A stretch of 23,307 nt of DNA. It comes from a virus. The translations under genes and the position numbers were made by a program. Of this stretch, positions 7,061 to 12,335 are shown piece by piece (within the stretch, counting starts at the first letter, position 1; every line of letters starts with the position of its first letter). The stretch spans positions 1-23,307 of IMG/VR virus record IMGVR_UViG_3300025646_005991. One strand, 5' to 3'. The notes beneath the pieces were generated by a model, which was given only the letters and a program-made list of their open reading frames with translations, was not told the origin of the DNA and did no database searches.

Positions 7061-8017
7061 TTAATCTATAAAATCATCCTCGTATTCAGAAGGCTGCGAG
7101 CCTTCCACCCAGACCGGATTCAGGTATTGGGTGATTTGTCCACCTCTGCGGATGAACGCCAAAATCTCTTCTGGAAAAAGTGAATCAGCCGGAACTTCTG
7201 TTGAGGTGACTGAAGCGTTGTTCCACTTCTCTTTCACTTCAACCTGCTTCTTCGCCTCAATCTCCAACTCTTCTCTTTTCTCAGCGGCCTTGTTCCCGTG
7301 ATGAACCGCTCGGCATTCAGCAGAACAAAACTTAGCTCTCGACTTGCTCGTCACTGGCTTAAATTCGGTTTTACAAATCCAGCATTTAAGAAGTCGATTG
7401 TGGTCCAGCCTTGAGCGATTTCTCTTAAGGTGAACCAATCCGTTGCAGGTTGGACTGCAATATTTTTGAGAACCTGCTTTTGGTTGAAACGTCTTCTGGC
7501 AAACCAAACATTCTTTGGGTTTCAAAGTCCCAGGCATTCTGGGAATCGTCCCTCTGACGTAGGCTCTGCGCTTGTCGTTGATATAACGACATTGCTGACT
7601 GCAAAGAATGTTGCGCTCAGTCCTAGGCTGAAACACCTCGCCACACTCAACGCATGGTCTTGGCTCAACAATTACCGTCTTTTTATAGTGCTGGTTGTAG
7701 CAACGAGTGCCGCAGAATCGCTGATCCTTGCGAGTGGGCAAAAACAGCTTGCTGCATTGCTCGCAGGCGATCTTGACTTTCGGCTTTCTGACTTTGTCGC
7801 GATAACGTGCAGCGTTCTGCTTTTTGAGCTGATAACCGCATCTGTGCGAACAAGTCTTGTGGCTGCTGGACTTTCTTTTGAACCGCTTTGAGCAAATCAC
7901 ACACTGCGGCTTGGTGTGCTTGGCCTTCAACTCGTCAAAACAAATCTGTCCGCAAGTCCTTTCCTCGCCTTCAGTCAGAAACTTTAAGCCGCAATTTGTG
8001 CAGACCTTAATGGTCAA
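7061..8017 (-). CDS. Protein with six tandem zinc-knuckle repeats
   Basis: A 318-residue basic protein with six near-identical cysteine modules of form C-x2-C-x12/13/15-C-x3-C. The cysteines are at 6/9/22/26, 39/42/56/60, 85/88/102/106, 122/125/139/143, 170/173/187/191 and 212/215/231/235. The third pair usually follows a Lys/Arg-rich stretch (for example QRFCGTRC, QKYCSPTC). After residue 240 comes a Lys/Glu helix and an acidic tail (EYEDDFID). The start is a TTG (MTIKVC) overlapping the upstream stop as TTGA, with GGAG at good spacing. Nucleic-acid binding is the obvious inference, but I know no characterised homologue of this length and regularity. It may be a multi-finger RNA or DNA binding protein or a host-factor decoy. 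Confidence 0.8.
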   Translation of the reverse strand: MTIKVCTNCGLKFLTEGEERTCGQICFDELKAKHTKPQCVICSKRFKRKSSSHKTCSHRCGYQLKKQNAARYRDKVRKPKVKIACEQCSKLFLPTRKDQRFCGTRCYNQHYKKTVIVEPRPCVECGEVFQPRTERNILCSQQCRYINDKRRAYVRGTIPRMPGTLKPKECLVCQKTFQPKAGSQKYCSPTCNGLVHLKRNRSRLDHNRLLKCWICKTEFKPVTSKSRAKFCSAECRAVHHGNKAAEKREELEIEAKKQVEVKEKWNNASVTSTEVPADSLFPEEILAFIRRGGQITQYLNPVWVEGSQPSEYEDDFID

Positions 8018-8286
8018 AGGTCACTCCATGTCTGTTCATTGTGTGGATCGTCCAGCCTGCTGAACTTCTCTTCCTTCGATATGTCTAAAGGCTTCAAGTC
8101 TTTGCACTTTTGGCTATGTCCTTCCGGCCTGAACAAACCGCAAACTGGACATTGAAAAACTGGCGTATACGATTCACGCAACGCCTTGGAGTCTGCTTCT
8201 GCTCTCCGAACACTTGCCCAATATGCTCGTCCAATCCTTCTGGTTTCCTCCTTAAAGGCTTCAAATCTTTCTAAGCCTTCGTGCAT
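8014..8286 (-). CDS. Small zinc-finger-like protein
   Basis: A 90-residue protein: residues 1-40 form a charged helix (RFEAFKEETRRIGRAYWASV), then CPVCGLFRPEGHSQKC gives a C-x2-C-x7-H-x3-C zinc site, followed by a polar tail. The ATG has a GGAAA stretch upstream. Its stop overlaps the TTG of the six-knuckle protein, so the two zinc proteins are translationally coupled and may work together. Its first 26 bp overlap the small basic ORF upstream. Function is unknown. Confidence 0.65.
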   Translation of the reverse strand: MHEGLERFEAFKEETRRIGRAYWASVRRAEADSKALRESYTPVFQCPVCGLFRPEGHSQKCKDLKPLDISKEEKFSRLDDPHNEQTWSDL

Positions 8287-8425
8287 ATTTCCGGTTAATA
8301 AAGAAAAGCCGAATGCGCCACCAGAGCTTCTTCCATGCTGGCGCGGTGTGGTGAGTGATAATCTGTGTCTTTGACTTTCGTTCTGCTCGAAAGAACAAGG
8401 CTTGTACGGTAGGTGCTGTGGTCAT
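8261..8425 (-). CDS. Small basic protein, hypothetical
   Basis: A 54-residue frame (MTTAPTVQALFFRAERKSK) ending in a Trp- and Arg-rich segment (WKKLWWRIRLFF, then YARRLRKI). The ATG has GGAG six bases upstream, a good ribosome-binding site; an ATG four codons earlier lacks one. It overlaps the next gene by 26 bp, in the compact style of this operon. The composition suggests an amphipathic or membrane- or RNA-binding peptide. No family recognised; coding status is moderate. Confidence 0.45.
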   Translation of the reverse strand: MTTAPTVQALFFRAERKSKTQIITHHTAPAWKKLWWRIRLFFINRKYARRLRKI

Positions 8426-8444
8426 GTTCAACTCCATGTTGTGG

Positions 8445-8511
8445 TGGGGAAACGCTGCTCAAGCTGCCGGCAGACCCCTCCGCCTTTACTAAAACAGCGT
8501 TTGTTTCCCCA
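8445..8511. repeat. Imperfect inverted repeat (GGGGAAAC...GTTTCCCC)
   Basis: TGGGGAAACGCTG at 8445-8457 pairs with the arm at 8495-8511, which reads CAGCG, TTTG, TTTCCCCA, with a 4-base bulge. Inside lies a perfect 10-bp palindrome, CTGCCGGCAG (8464-8473). No U-tract follows on either strand, so a simple intrinsic terminator is unlikely. In the minus-strand early transcript this is a stem-loop about 20 nt before the small basic gene. Confidence 0.6.
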
Positions 8512-8533
8512 TGTAGACTGTTGAATGAGCCAT
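8489..8533 (-). CDS. Possible 14-residue leader peptide
   Basis: The minus strand carries ATG at 8533 and TAG at 8489, encoding MAHSTVYMGKQTLF, with GGAG six bases upstream of the ATG. The start codon lies inside the distal arm of the long inverted repeat at 8519-8605, so folding could hide it. Short frames occur by chance; the well-placed ribosome-binding site and the structure are the only arguments. Confidence 0.3.
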   Translation of the reverse strand: MAHSTVYMGKQTLF

Positions 8534-8605
8534 AGCCGCTCCAGCCGGTTCTCCCAAACCGTCCAACTCGGTCAATGAGTTGAAATAACTATGGCTCAGT
8601 CAACA
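8519..8605. ncRNA. Structured element: 17-bp stem with two inner hairpins
   Basis: Arms 8519-8535 and 8589-8605 are reverse complements at 16 of 17 positions. The 53-nt interior holds two further hairpins, CGGTT/AACCG around 8546-8561 and AACTC/GAGTT around 8565-8581, giving a three-way-junction fold. Together with the repeat at 8445-8511 it fills the only long gene-poor stretch (8438-8635) of the early operon. It may be a regulatory leader, an antitermination site or a small RNA. Strand of action is probably minus, with the operon. Confidence 0.5.
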
Positions 8606-8635
8606 GGCAGCCCACGAAGAGGCTGCGTTTGAAAA

Positions 8636-8854
8636 TTACTTAAATTGAGAAATCAATTGATTTGCGTACTTTTCGCCTCTAAACCACATGGTTCTTTTGG
8701 CATCACTAATGTTTTTATTTGTGAGCTGACTAGTTGTAACAACCAAGTAGGCTGCAACGCCTTCTCTAAAATCCGTCTCCATTGATGGTTCCATGACTCT
8801 CAATTCGTCGTTAATAAAATTAAACTTTTGAATTTGAGCGCAAAGTTTATCCAT
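8636..8854 (-). CDS. Hypothetical early protein, 72 residues
   Basis: The ATG at 8854 (MDKLCAQIQKFNFINDELRV) is preceded by AGAGGAA at ideal spacing, which decides this start over an upstream in-frame ATG at 8893. The protein is a mixed alpha/beta candidate with REGVAAYLVVTTSQLTN and MWFRGEKYANQLISQF. No family recognised. It follows the coiled-coil protein by 10 bp and precedes the structured intergenic stretch. Confidence 0.6.
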   Translation of the reverse strand: MDKLCAQIQKFNFINDELRVMEPSMETDFREGVAAYLVVTTSQLTNKNISDAKRTMWFRGEKYANQLISQFK

Positions 8855-8864
8855 ATTTCCTCTT

Positions 8865-9062
8865 CTAGTAAGTCCGCAATTTTTGAGTGGCACGGCTTGC
8901 GGTTTGCCGTAAGCGGTTCAACTCAACCGCTCGCTCTGACTGAGTCGCCTGAATGGCAACGTCAGCGGAAATTCTTTTGCTGAGAATGTCCTGATTCACT
9001 AGAACCTCATTCAGCATGTTCCGAATGCTGGCTAGTTCTTCGCGTAGTTTTTCGTCAATCAT
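8865..9062 (-). CDS. Small coiled-coil early protein
   Basis: A 65-residue protein starting at ATG 9062 (MIDEKLREELASIRNMLNEV), with heptad-like leucine/isoleucine spacing through residue 50 and a basic C-terminus (RLRQTASRATQKLRTY). The ATG overlaps the stop of the upstream MerR-like gene by 8 bp, which supports this start over an upstream one at 9125 that would overlap that gene further. Probably a dimerising accessory protein; no known family. Confidence 0.55.
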   Translation of the reverse strand: MIDEKLREELASIRNMLNEVLVNQDILSKRISADVAIQATQSERAVELNRLRQTASRATQKLRTY

Positions 9063-9231
9063 TCTTGTTTTTAAAAAATTTCTTGATTTCTTGGACTTCT
9101 TTGTCTGAAAAAATGATTGGTGCATATTTGTGGACTTGCGTTCCTTTTGGAATCAGTCCTTTGCTGCGCCAGTAGCGAATACGGTCAGGATGGGCTTGAA
9201 CGATCTGCGACAAATCAAACAAAGAAGTCAT
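9055..9231 (-). CDS. MerR-like DNA-binding protein (Cro or excisionase candidate)
   Basis: This 58-residue frame encodes MTSLFDLSQIVQAHPDRIRY, then WRSKGLIPKGTQVHKYAPII and FSDKEVQEIKKFFKNKND. The pattern helix, RIRYWRSKGLIP, wing, FSDKEVQEIKKF is the winged-helix DNA-binding domain of MerR and phage excisionases, without an effector domain. It is the first gene of the leftward operon and is divergent from the CI-like repressor across a 113-bp control region, the position of Cro or Xis in temperate phages. It could oppose the repressor, direct excision with the integrase, or both. No strong ribosome-binding site precedes the ATG. Confidence 0.65.
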   Translation of the reverse strand: MTSLFDLSQIVQAHPDRIRYWRSKGLIPKGTQVHKYAPIIFSDKEVQEIKKFFKNKND

Positions 9232-9344
9232 TTAATAAATTGATTTTTAAAGAGTAAACACTTAGTATTTCGCCTAGCTGCTAGGCAGCAATTGTCTCCA
9301 TCTTAATTAATCAATTGATAAAATCAAGAAAAATTTAAAGGTGC
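9232..9344. promoter_or_regulatory. Divergent early/lysogeny control region with operator palindrome
   Basis: The 113 bp between the leftward MerR-like gene and the rightward repressor contain GCCTAG-CTG-CTAGGC (9272-9286), a perfect 6-bp inverted repeat, and a palindromic ATCAATTGAT (9310-9319). For the leftward gene, a weak TTGCTG and TACTAA pair spaced 18 bp brackets the first palindrome, so a bound repressor would block it. For the rightward gene, TTGTCT (9292) and TGATAA (9316) are candidate elements. Promoter calls are weak; the palindromes are direct observations. Confidence 0.5.
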
Positions 9345-9752
9345 GTGGTGAATTCTTCTGAAATTATTGAAAAGGCTAAAAGTCTTTTGAATCTAAGATT
9401 TGATAGAGAATTAGCTGAAATGCTGGGAATGAGTGCAGCGGCCTTATCCGAAAGGCGCAGAAAGAATTCAATACCAATTGAGGCAATTAAGAAAATTTTG
9501 CTTGAAAAATCAATTGATTCTTCTTTTTTGGACTCTGAAGGTAGGAGTAAAGAAATGAAGGCCGATTCATCGCAGACCATGAATCCAGAAAGCATACGCT
9601 TAAAGGACGAAGTCATATCAATTCAAAAGAAATATATTGAACGCCTAGAGAAAACGATTGAGAGGCTTGAGGAAGACAAAAAAAAATACCAGCCGACAAT
9701 TGCACCAGAATGGGTCAATCAGCCGGACAATTGGGCAATCAGCCAAATCTGA
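9345..9752 (+). CDS. CI-type phage repressor N-terminal domain with coiled-coil tail
   Basis: A 135-residue protein. Residues about 5-68 match the phage CI repressor helix-turn-helix domain: FDRELAEMLGMSAAALSERR, then RKNSIPIEAIKKILLEKSID, then SFLDSEG. Residues about 80-115 are a strong coiled coil (IQKKYIERLEKTIERLEEDK). There is no S24 LexA-like autocleavage domain, so induction by RecA-stimulated cleavage is not expected. The start is GTG; AAAGG lies at better spacing for the second GTG at 9348 than for 9345. It is divergent from the early operon and upstream of the integrase in the same orientation. It presumably binds the palindrome in the control region to maintain lysogeny. Confidence 0.8.
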   Translation: MVNSSEIIEKAKSLLNLRFDRELAEMLGMSAAALSERRRKNSIPIEAIKKILLEKSIDSSFLDSEGRSKEMKADSSQTMNPESIRLKDEVISIQKKYIERLEKTIERLEEDKKKYQPTIAPEWVNQPDNWAISQI

Positions 9753-9864
9753 GGCTTGAAGACAAGTAAAATCCTAGCCTGCTCTTCTTTTGTTCGTTGT
9801 GTTACAAAAAAGCTACCCCCCCCCAATTTATTCACACATATATTCACATAACCAAATATAAAAT
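9753..9864 (+). other. Repressor-integrase spacer with C9 tract
   Basis: This 112-bp spacer holds a run of nine C (9816-9824) followed by an AT-rich stretch with the near-repeat ATTCACAca/ATTCACAta just before the integrase start. No ribosome-binding site precedes the integrase TTG. Repeats here might be integrase or excisionase arm sites; this is not demonstrable from the sequence. Confidence 0.35.
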
Positions 9865-11046
9865 TTGAGCCACAAAAACGAAATCGTCCATGACCAACGG
9901 CAAAAAGCCTATGTTGGTCAGTTGTGGATTGATAAGAAAAGATACCGTCGAGTTCTGATTCGTTTTGTGGATGCTGAAGGCTTAGAGCCTGACCAGTTGA
10001 ACTCTCTGCTCGTTGAGCGGTTTCTGCAGCTGAAAGAAAAGCTGAGTCGAGAAGTCGAGAGGCTTACTGATGAACAAGGTTTGTTCTTTTCAGAACTGTT
10101 GGATTTGTTCCTAGCGCATGTTCAAGCGAATCGTGACGAGCGAACGGTTGTTAAGTATCGACAGCAGCTTAGTCGTTACCAAAAGATTGTAGGTGATTAT
10201 CGGATTCGGCTGCACTCCGCACAGTTGACTGACAAGTTCGTTTTGGCTCTTCGTAAGGCTGGACTGAATGACCACAGCTGCAACAGTTATCTCAGAGCAG
10301 TCCGAGCGATTCTTAATTGGTCTTGGGAACAAGGTCAGATTCCGGCAGCCATCAAAGTCAAAAGCGTTCGCTCGTCCAAGCCGCTGCCTGCTATATTTTC
10401 TGCTCAACAACTAGAAGATTTGCGGCAACACCTAGAACAAGGTTGGAACGAAACCAAACGAAGACGGTTCTTGGTTCTGCTTCGGGCTTGGTGGTTTTTG
10501 CGCTATACTGGAATGCGTGGTGGTGAGCTTCTGGCCTTGCGTTGGGACAATGTTTACCCAGACCGAATTGAACTGCGCTCAACGCGAGATTGGAAAGTCA
10601 AAGGTCGAAAAGACGCAATCCTCCCCATTGCTGAAGATTTAAAAGAATTTATTCAGGCGCAGGATATTCAAGGCGAGCGTTATGTGCTGGATGATGGCAG
10701 AGGTAAACCTCTTTATAGTTCGCTAGGTGATTTGACCAAGAGTATGCGAAAGGCTTTGCAGAAGGTAGGAATAGAAAACGCGAAACCGCTGCACTCGTTT
10801 CGTTCTACGGTTGCGACTGAACTATTATCTGGTGAGTCTTCAAATCCGGTTCAGGTGCAAAAGCTTCTGCGTCATCAGTCGATTCAAACAACCATGTCTT
10901 ATTTAAATAGTGACCACTTGCAGCAGGTAGACTTGGTAAATAAGTTAGGAAACTCGCCACAAAACACTGTTTCAAAGAAAAAAACCGAAAGCCGCAAGCC
11001 CAGCATTCGTCTAGCCTACAGCCGAAAAAACTCAGGTGACTGTTAA
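9865..11046 (+). CDS. int: Tyrosine recombinase (phage integrase)
   Basis: A 393-residue protein with an N-terminal arm-type region (1-65), a SAM-like core-binding domain (about 70-165, LFLAHVQANRDERTVVKYRQ) and a catalytic domain. Catalytic residues are Arg218 (TGMRGGELLALRW), a lysine among 244-249, His300 and Arg303 (LHSFRSTVA), His327 (LLRHQSIQTTMSYLN) and nucleophile Tyr336. The set is complete and the spacing normal. A basic tail of about 50 residues follows. It starts at a TTG just after an in-frame stop, with no Shine-Dalgarno sequence, so expression may be low or leaderless. The stop lies 10 bp before a tRNA 3'-end fragment, the typical integrase-att arrangement. It catalyses integration into, and with an excisionase excision from, a host tRNA gene. 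Confidence 0.92.
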   Translation: MSHKNEIVHDQRQKAYVGQLWIDKKRYRRVLIRFVDAEGLEPDQLNSLLVERFLQLKEKLSREVERLTDEQGLFFSELLDLFLAHVQANRDERTVVKYRQQLSRYQKIVGDYRIRLHSAQLTDKFVLALRKAGLNDHSCNSYLRAVRAILNWSWEQGQIPAAIKVKSVRSSKPLPAIFSAQQLEDLRQHLEQGWNETKRRRFLVLLRAWWFLRYTGMRGGELLALRWDNVYPDRIELRSTRDWKVKGRKDAILPIAEDLKEFIQAQDIQGERYVLDDGRGKPLYSSLGDLTKSMRKALQKVGIENAKPLHSFRSTVATELLSGESSNPVQVQKLLRHQSIQTTMSYLNSDHLQQVDLVNKLGNSPQNTVSKKKTESRKPSIRLAYSRKNSGDC

Positions 11047-11056
11047 TCATTGGGTC

Positions 11057-11084
11057 GCTGGTTCGAGTCCAGCTTGGGGAGCCA
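11057..11084 (+). other. attP: Putative attP: tRNA T-arm and acceptor 3' end with CCA
   Basis: GCTGG TTCGAGT CCAGC forms a perfect 5-bp T stem with a canonical T loop (11057-11073), then TTGGGGA (acceptor strand), G (discriminator) and CCA. The D arm, anticodon arm and 5' acceptor strand are absent, since the integrase gene lies immediately upstream. Integrating phages carry such a fragment to restore the host tRNA. Similarity may begin at about 11051. An inverted repeat AGTGGC/GCCACT lies just beyond (11114-11139). Confidence 0.8.
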
Positions 11085-11137
11085 CCTCCAGCCGATTTGT
11101 GACACCTCCGGTAAGTGGCAATATTTGAAAACCGCCA

Positions 11138-11293
11138 CTAGCCCAGCAGTTGCTCCTTCAGTTTTTTTGCTTTTCTCATTTTTTTATACAATAAAACGCC
11201 TGGAACAGCCGCGCCCATTCCGGTTGCCGCTAAAATCAATTCTAATCCGCCAGAATCAACCGCCTGGTTAAAAATCTCCAAAAATCCTTCCAT
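11138..11293 (-). CDS. Small membrane protein at end of lysis cassette
   Basis: A 51-residue frame (MEGFLEIFNQAVDSGGLELI, then LAATGMGAAVPGVLLYKKMR, ending KAKKLKEQLLG). Residues about 17-36 form one membrane segment, followed by a Lys-rich tail that should remain cytoplasmic. The ATG directly abuts the endopeptidase stop and has GGAG eight bases upstream. One small membrane protein beside an endolysin suggests a holin, antiholin or pinholin; this is inference from position and topology. It ends about 50 bp from the attP fragment. Confidence 0.55.
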   Translation of the reverse strand: MEGFLEIFNQAVDSGGLELILAATGMGAAVPGVLLYKKMRKAKKLKEQLLG

Positions 11294-11677
11294 TTAATAA
11301 CTCCAAATCGCTGGAGAAGATTCTTGCCGAATATCTAAATGAATAAATCGGCTGTTGAAATCACCTTTTTGACTGACGCCAATTCCATTGAATCCATGTT
11401 TCAAGGCTAGGCTGATTAAGTCCAAAGCATCTTCCCCATAGACTAAACAGTCCACCGCAACGCCTTGGGTATGCCGTCCGCCTTTTCCTCCTGGTTTAGT
11501 TCGTTCTCGCGGATGTTCAATGCTCCTGAAAGCAGAAGAAAGCCTCATGGGTCTGTTGTAATCCATCCGCAAGGCTTCCAGCTTTTCCATAAACCAATCT
11601 TGCATTTGGCATTCACCGGAAAAACTACATTGCAGTTCTTTTCGCTTGAAATGAGTGGAGTGGTCAACGGTTGGCAT
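11294..11677 (-). CDS. M15-family D,D-peptidase (endolysin candidate)
   Basis: A 127-residue zinc peptidase of the M15 type used as a phage endolysin. Motifs are SSAFRSIEHP, then GGKGGRHTQGVAVDC supplying a His and an Asp zinc ligand, then GFNGIGVSQ and RFIHLDIR with the final His ligand, and a terminal IWSY. The length fits single-domain phage members. Such enzymes cut peptide cross-links in peptidoglycan. There is no signal peptide, so a holin is needed for export. The ATG at 11677 has AAGGAG at ideal spacing and overlaps the upstream stop (TGATG); a TTG one codon earlier is less likely. Confidence 0.82.
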   Translation of the reverse strand: MPTVDHSTHFKRKELQCSFSGECQMQDWFMEKLEALRMDYNRPMRLSSAFRSIEHPRERTKPGGKGGRHTQGVAVDCLVYGEDALDLISLALKHGFNGIGVSQKGDFNSRFIHLDIRQESSPAIWSY

Positions 11678-11991
11678 CAAGTCTCCTTTTCTGGGTAATC
11701 AATACACTCTTGCGAATACATCTCACCAAATGCTTCTCGTTGAGGTAACGGCATAAGTTGCAAATCTACATAGCGATGGTTTTCTCGATAGTGGTCAATC
11801 ACACAACTGCATAGCTGAATTGCCGATTGCATCGCTAGATTGCTCGTCATTCCTTGCATTTGATAAGTGGGAGCAAGTCGTAAGGAACACTGATAGGCCC
11901 AAGAAACCAAGTGAAGTGTTTTGTACTCAACAGGAAGAGCAAATGCTGATGTTGCGAGCAGCAAAGCCAAACCTGTGAGAAGCGGTTTCAT
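11677..11991 (-). CDS. Secreted cysteine-containing small protein in lysis cassette
   Basis: A 104-residue protein with a clear signal peptide (MKPLLTGLALLLATSAFA) and a predicted cleavage after the alanines. The mature part has four cysteines (YQCS, QLCSC, QECI) and is helical. It overlaps the holin-like gene by 4 bp (ATGA) and is followed directly by the endopeptidase. A periplasmic role in lysis, for example a spanin-like or endolysin-regulating role, is possible from position. However, it lacks the transmembrane coiled-coil or lipobox features of classical spanins, so function is unassigned. Confidence 0.65.
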   Translation of the reverse strand: MKPLLTGLALLLATSAFALPVEYKTLHLVSWAYQCSLRLAPTYQMQGMTSNLAMQSAIQLCSCVIDHYRENHRYVDLQLMPLPQREAFGEMYSQECIDYPEKET

Positions 11992-12323
11992 TTTGCTCTG
12001 TCTTGGTGCAGTAACACCTTCAGTTCATTTATTGAAGTGTGCAGGTCTTGAAGAACCTTTGCGGTTTCCTGCATGATGGTCATGAGGCTTTGATAACTAG
12101 ATTTCTGTAATTCCAGAATTCTTATATCCGCTGCTGTATCCTTCTCATCAAATCGTTTTCTTTCCTCTGCGGCTTCGGCTCTGATTTTGTCTCGCTCTTC
12201 TTGTGCTTTCACACGCTCATCATTAAAGGATTGATTTAAAAATCGGATATACCAAAAGCAACTCAACAGAGTAAACGCATTGATGCCAATGGTGTTTATC
12301 ATTTCTAGTGGTGCTTCTGGCAT
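11988..12323 (-). CDS. Holin-like protein: one membrane helix plus coiled coil
   Basis: A 111-residue protein. Residues about 8-28 (INTIGINAFTLLSCFWYIRF) form one membrane helix, and residues 33-110 form a highly charged coiled coil (ERVKAQEERDKIRAEAAEER and beyond). This topology resembles BhlA/UviB-type phage holins, but also i-spanins. An AAGG lies about nine bases before the ATG. It starts 12 bp after the reverse transcriptase stop and begins the cassette of holin-like, secreted, endopeptidase and small membrane genes. Holin versus spanin cannot be decided here. Confidence 0.5.
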   Translation of the reverse strand: MPEAPLEMINTIGINAFTLLSCFWYIRFLNQSFNDERVKAQEERDKIRAEAAEERKRFDEKDTAADIRILELQKSSYQSLMTIMQETAKVLQDLHTSINELKVLLHQDRAK

Positions 12324-12335
12324 TGCTCGGCCTTA

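Noticed and set aside
8445-8511. Intrinsic terminator
   Set aside because: The stem is bulged, the loop is about 37 nt and no U-run follows on either strand.
11051-11084. A complete tRNA gene next to int
   Set aside because: Only the T-arm and acceptor 3' strand are present; upstream bases are integrase coding sequence without an anticodon or D arm.
11050-11271. Plus-strand 73-codon frame after int
   Set aside because: Runs through the attP fragment and antisense to the small membrane gene; composition not protein-like.
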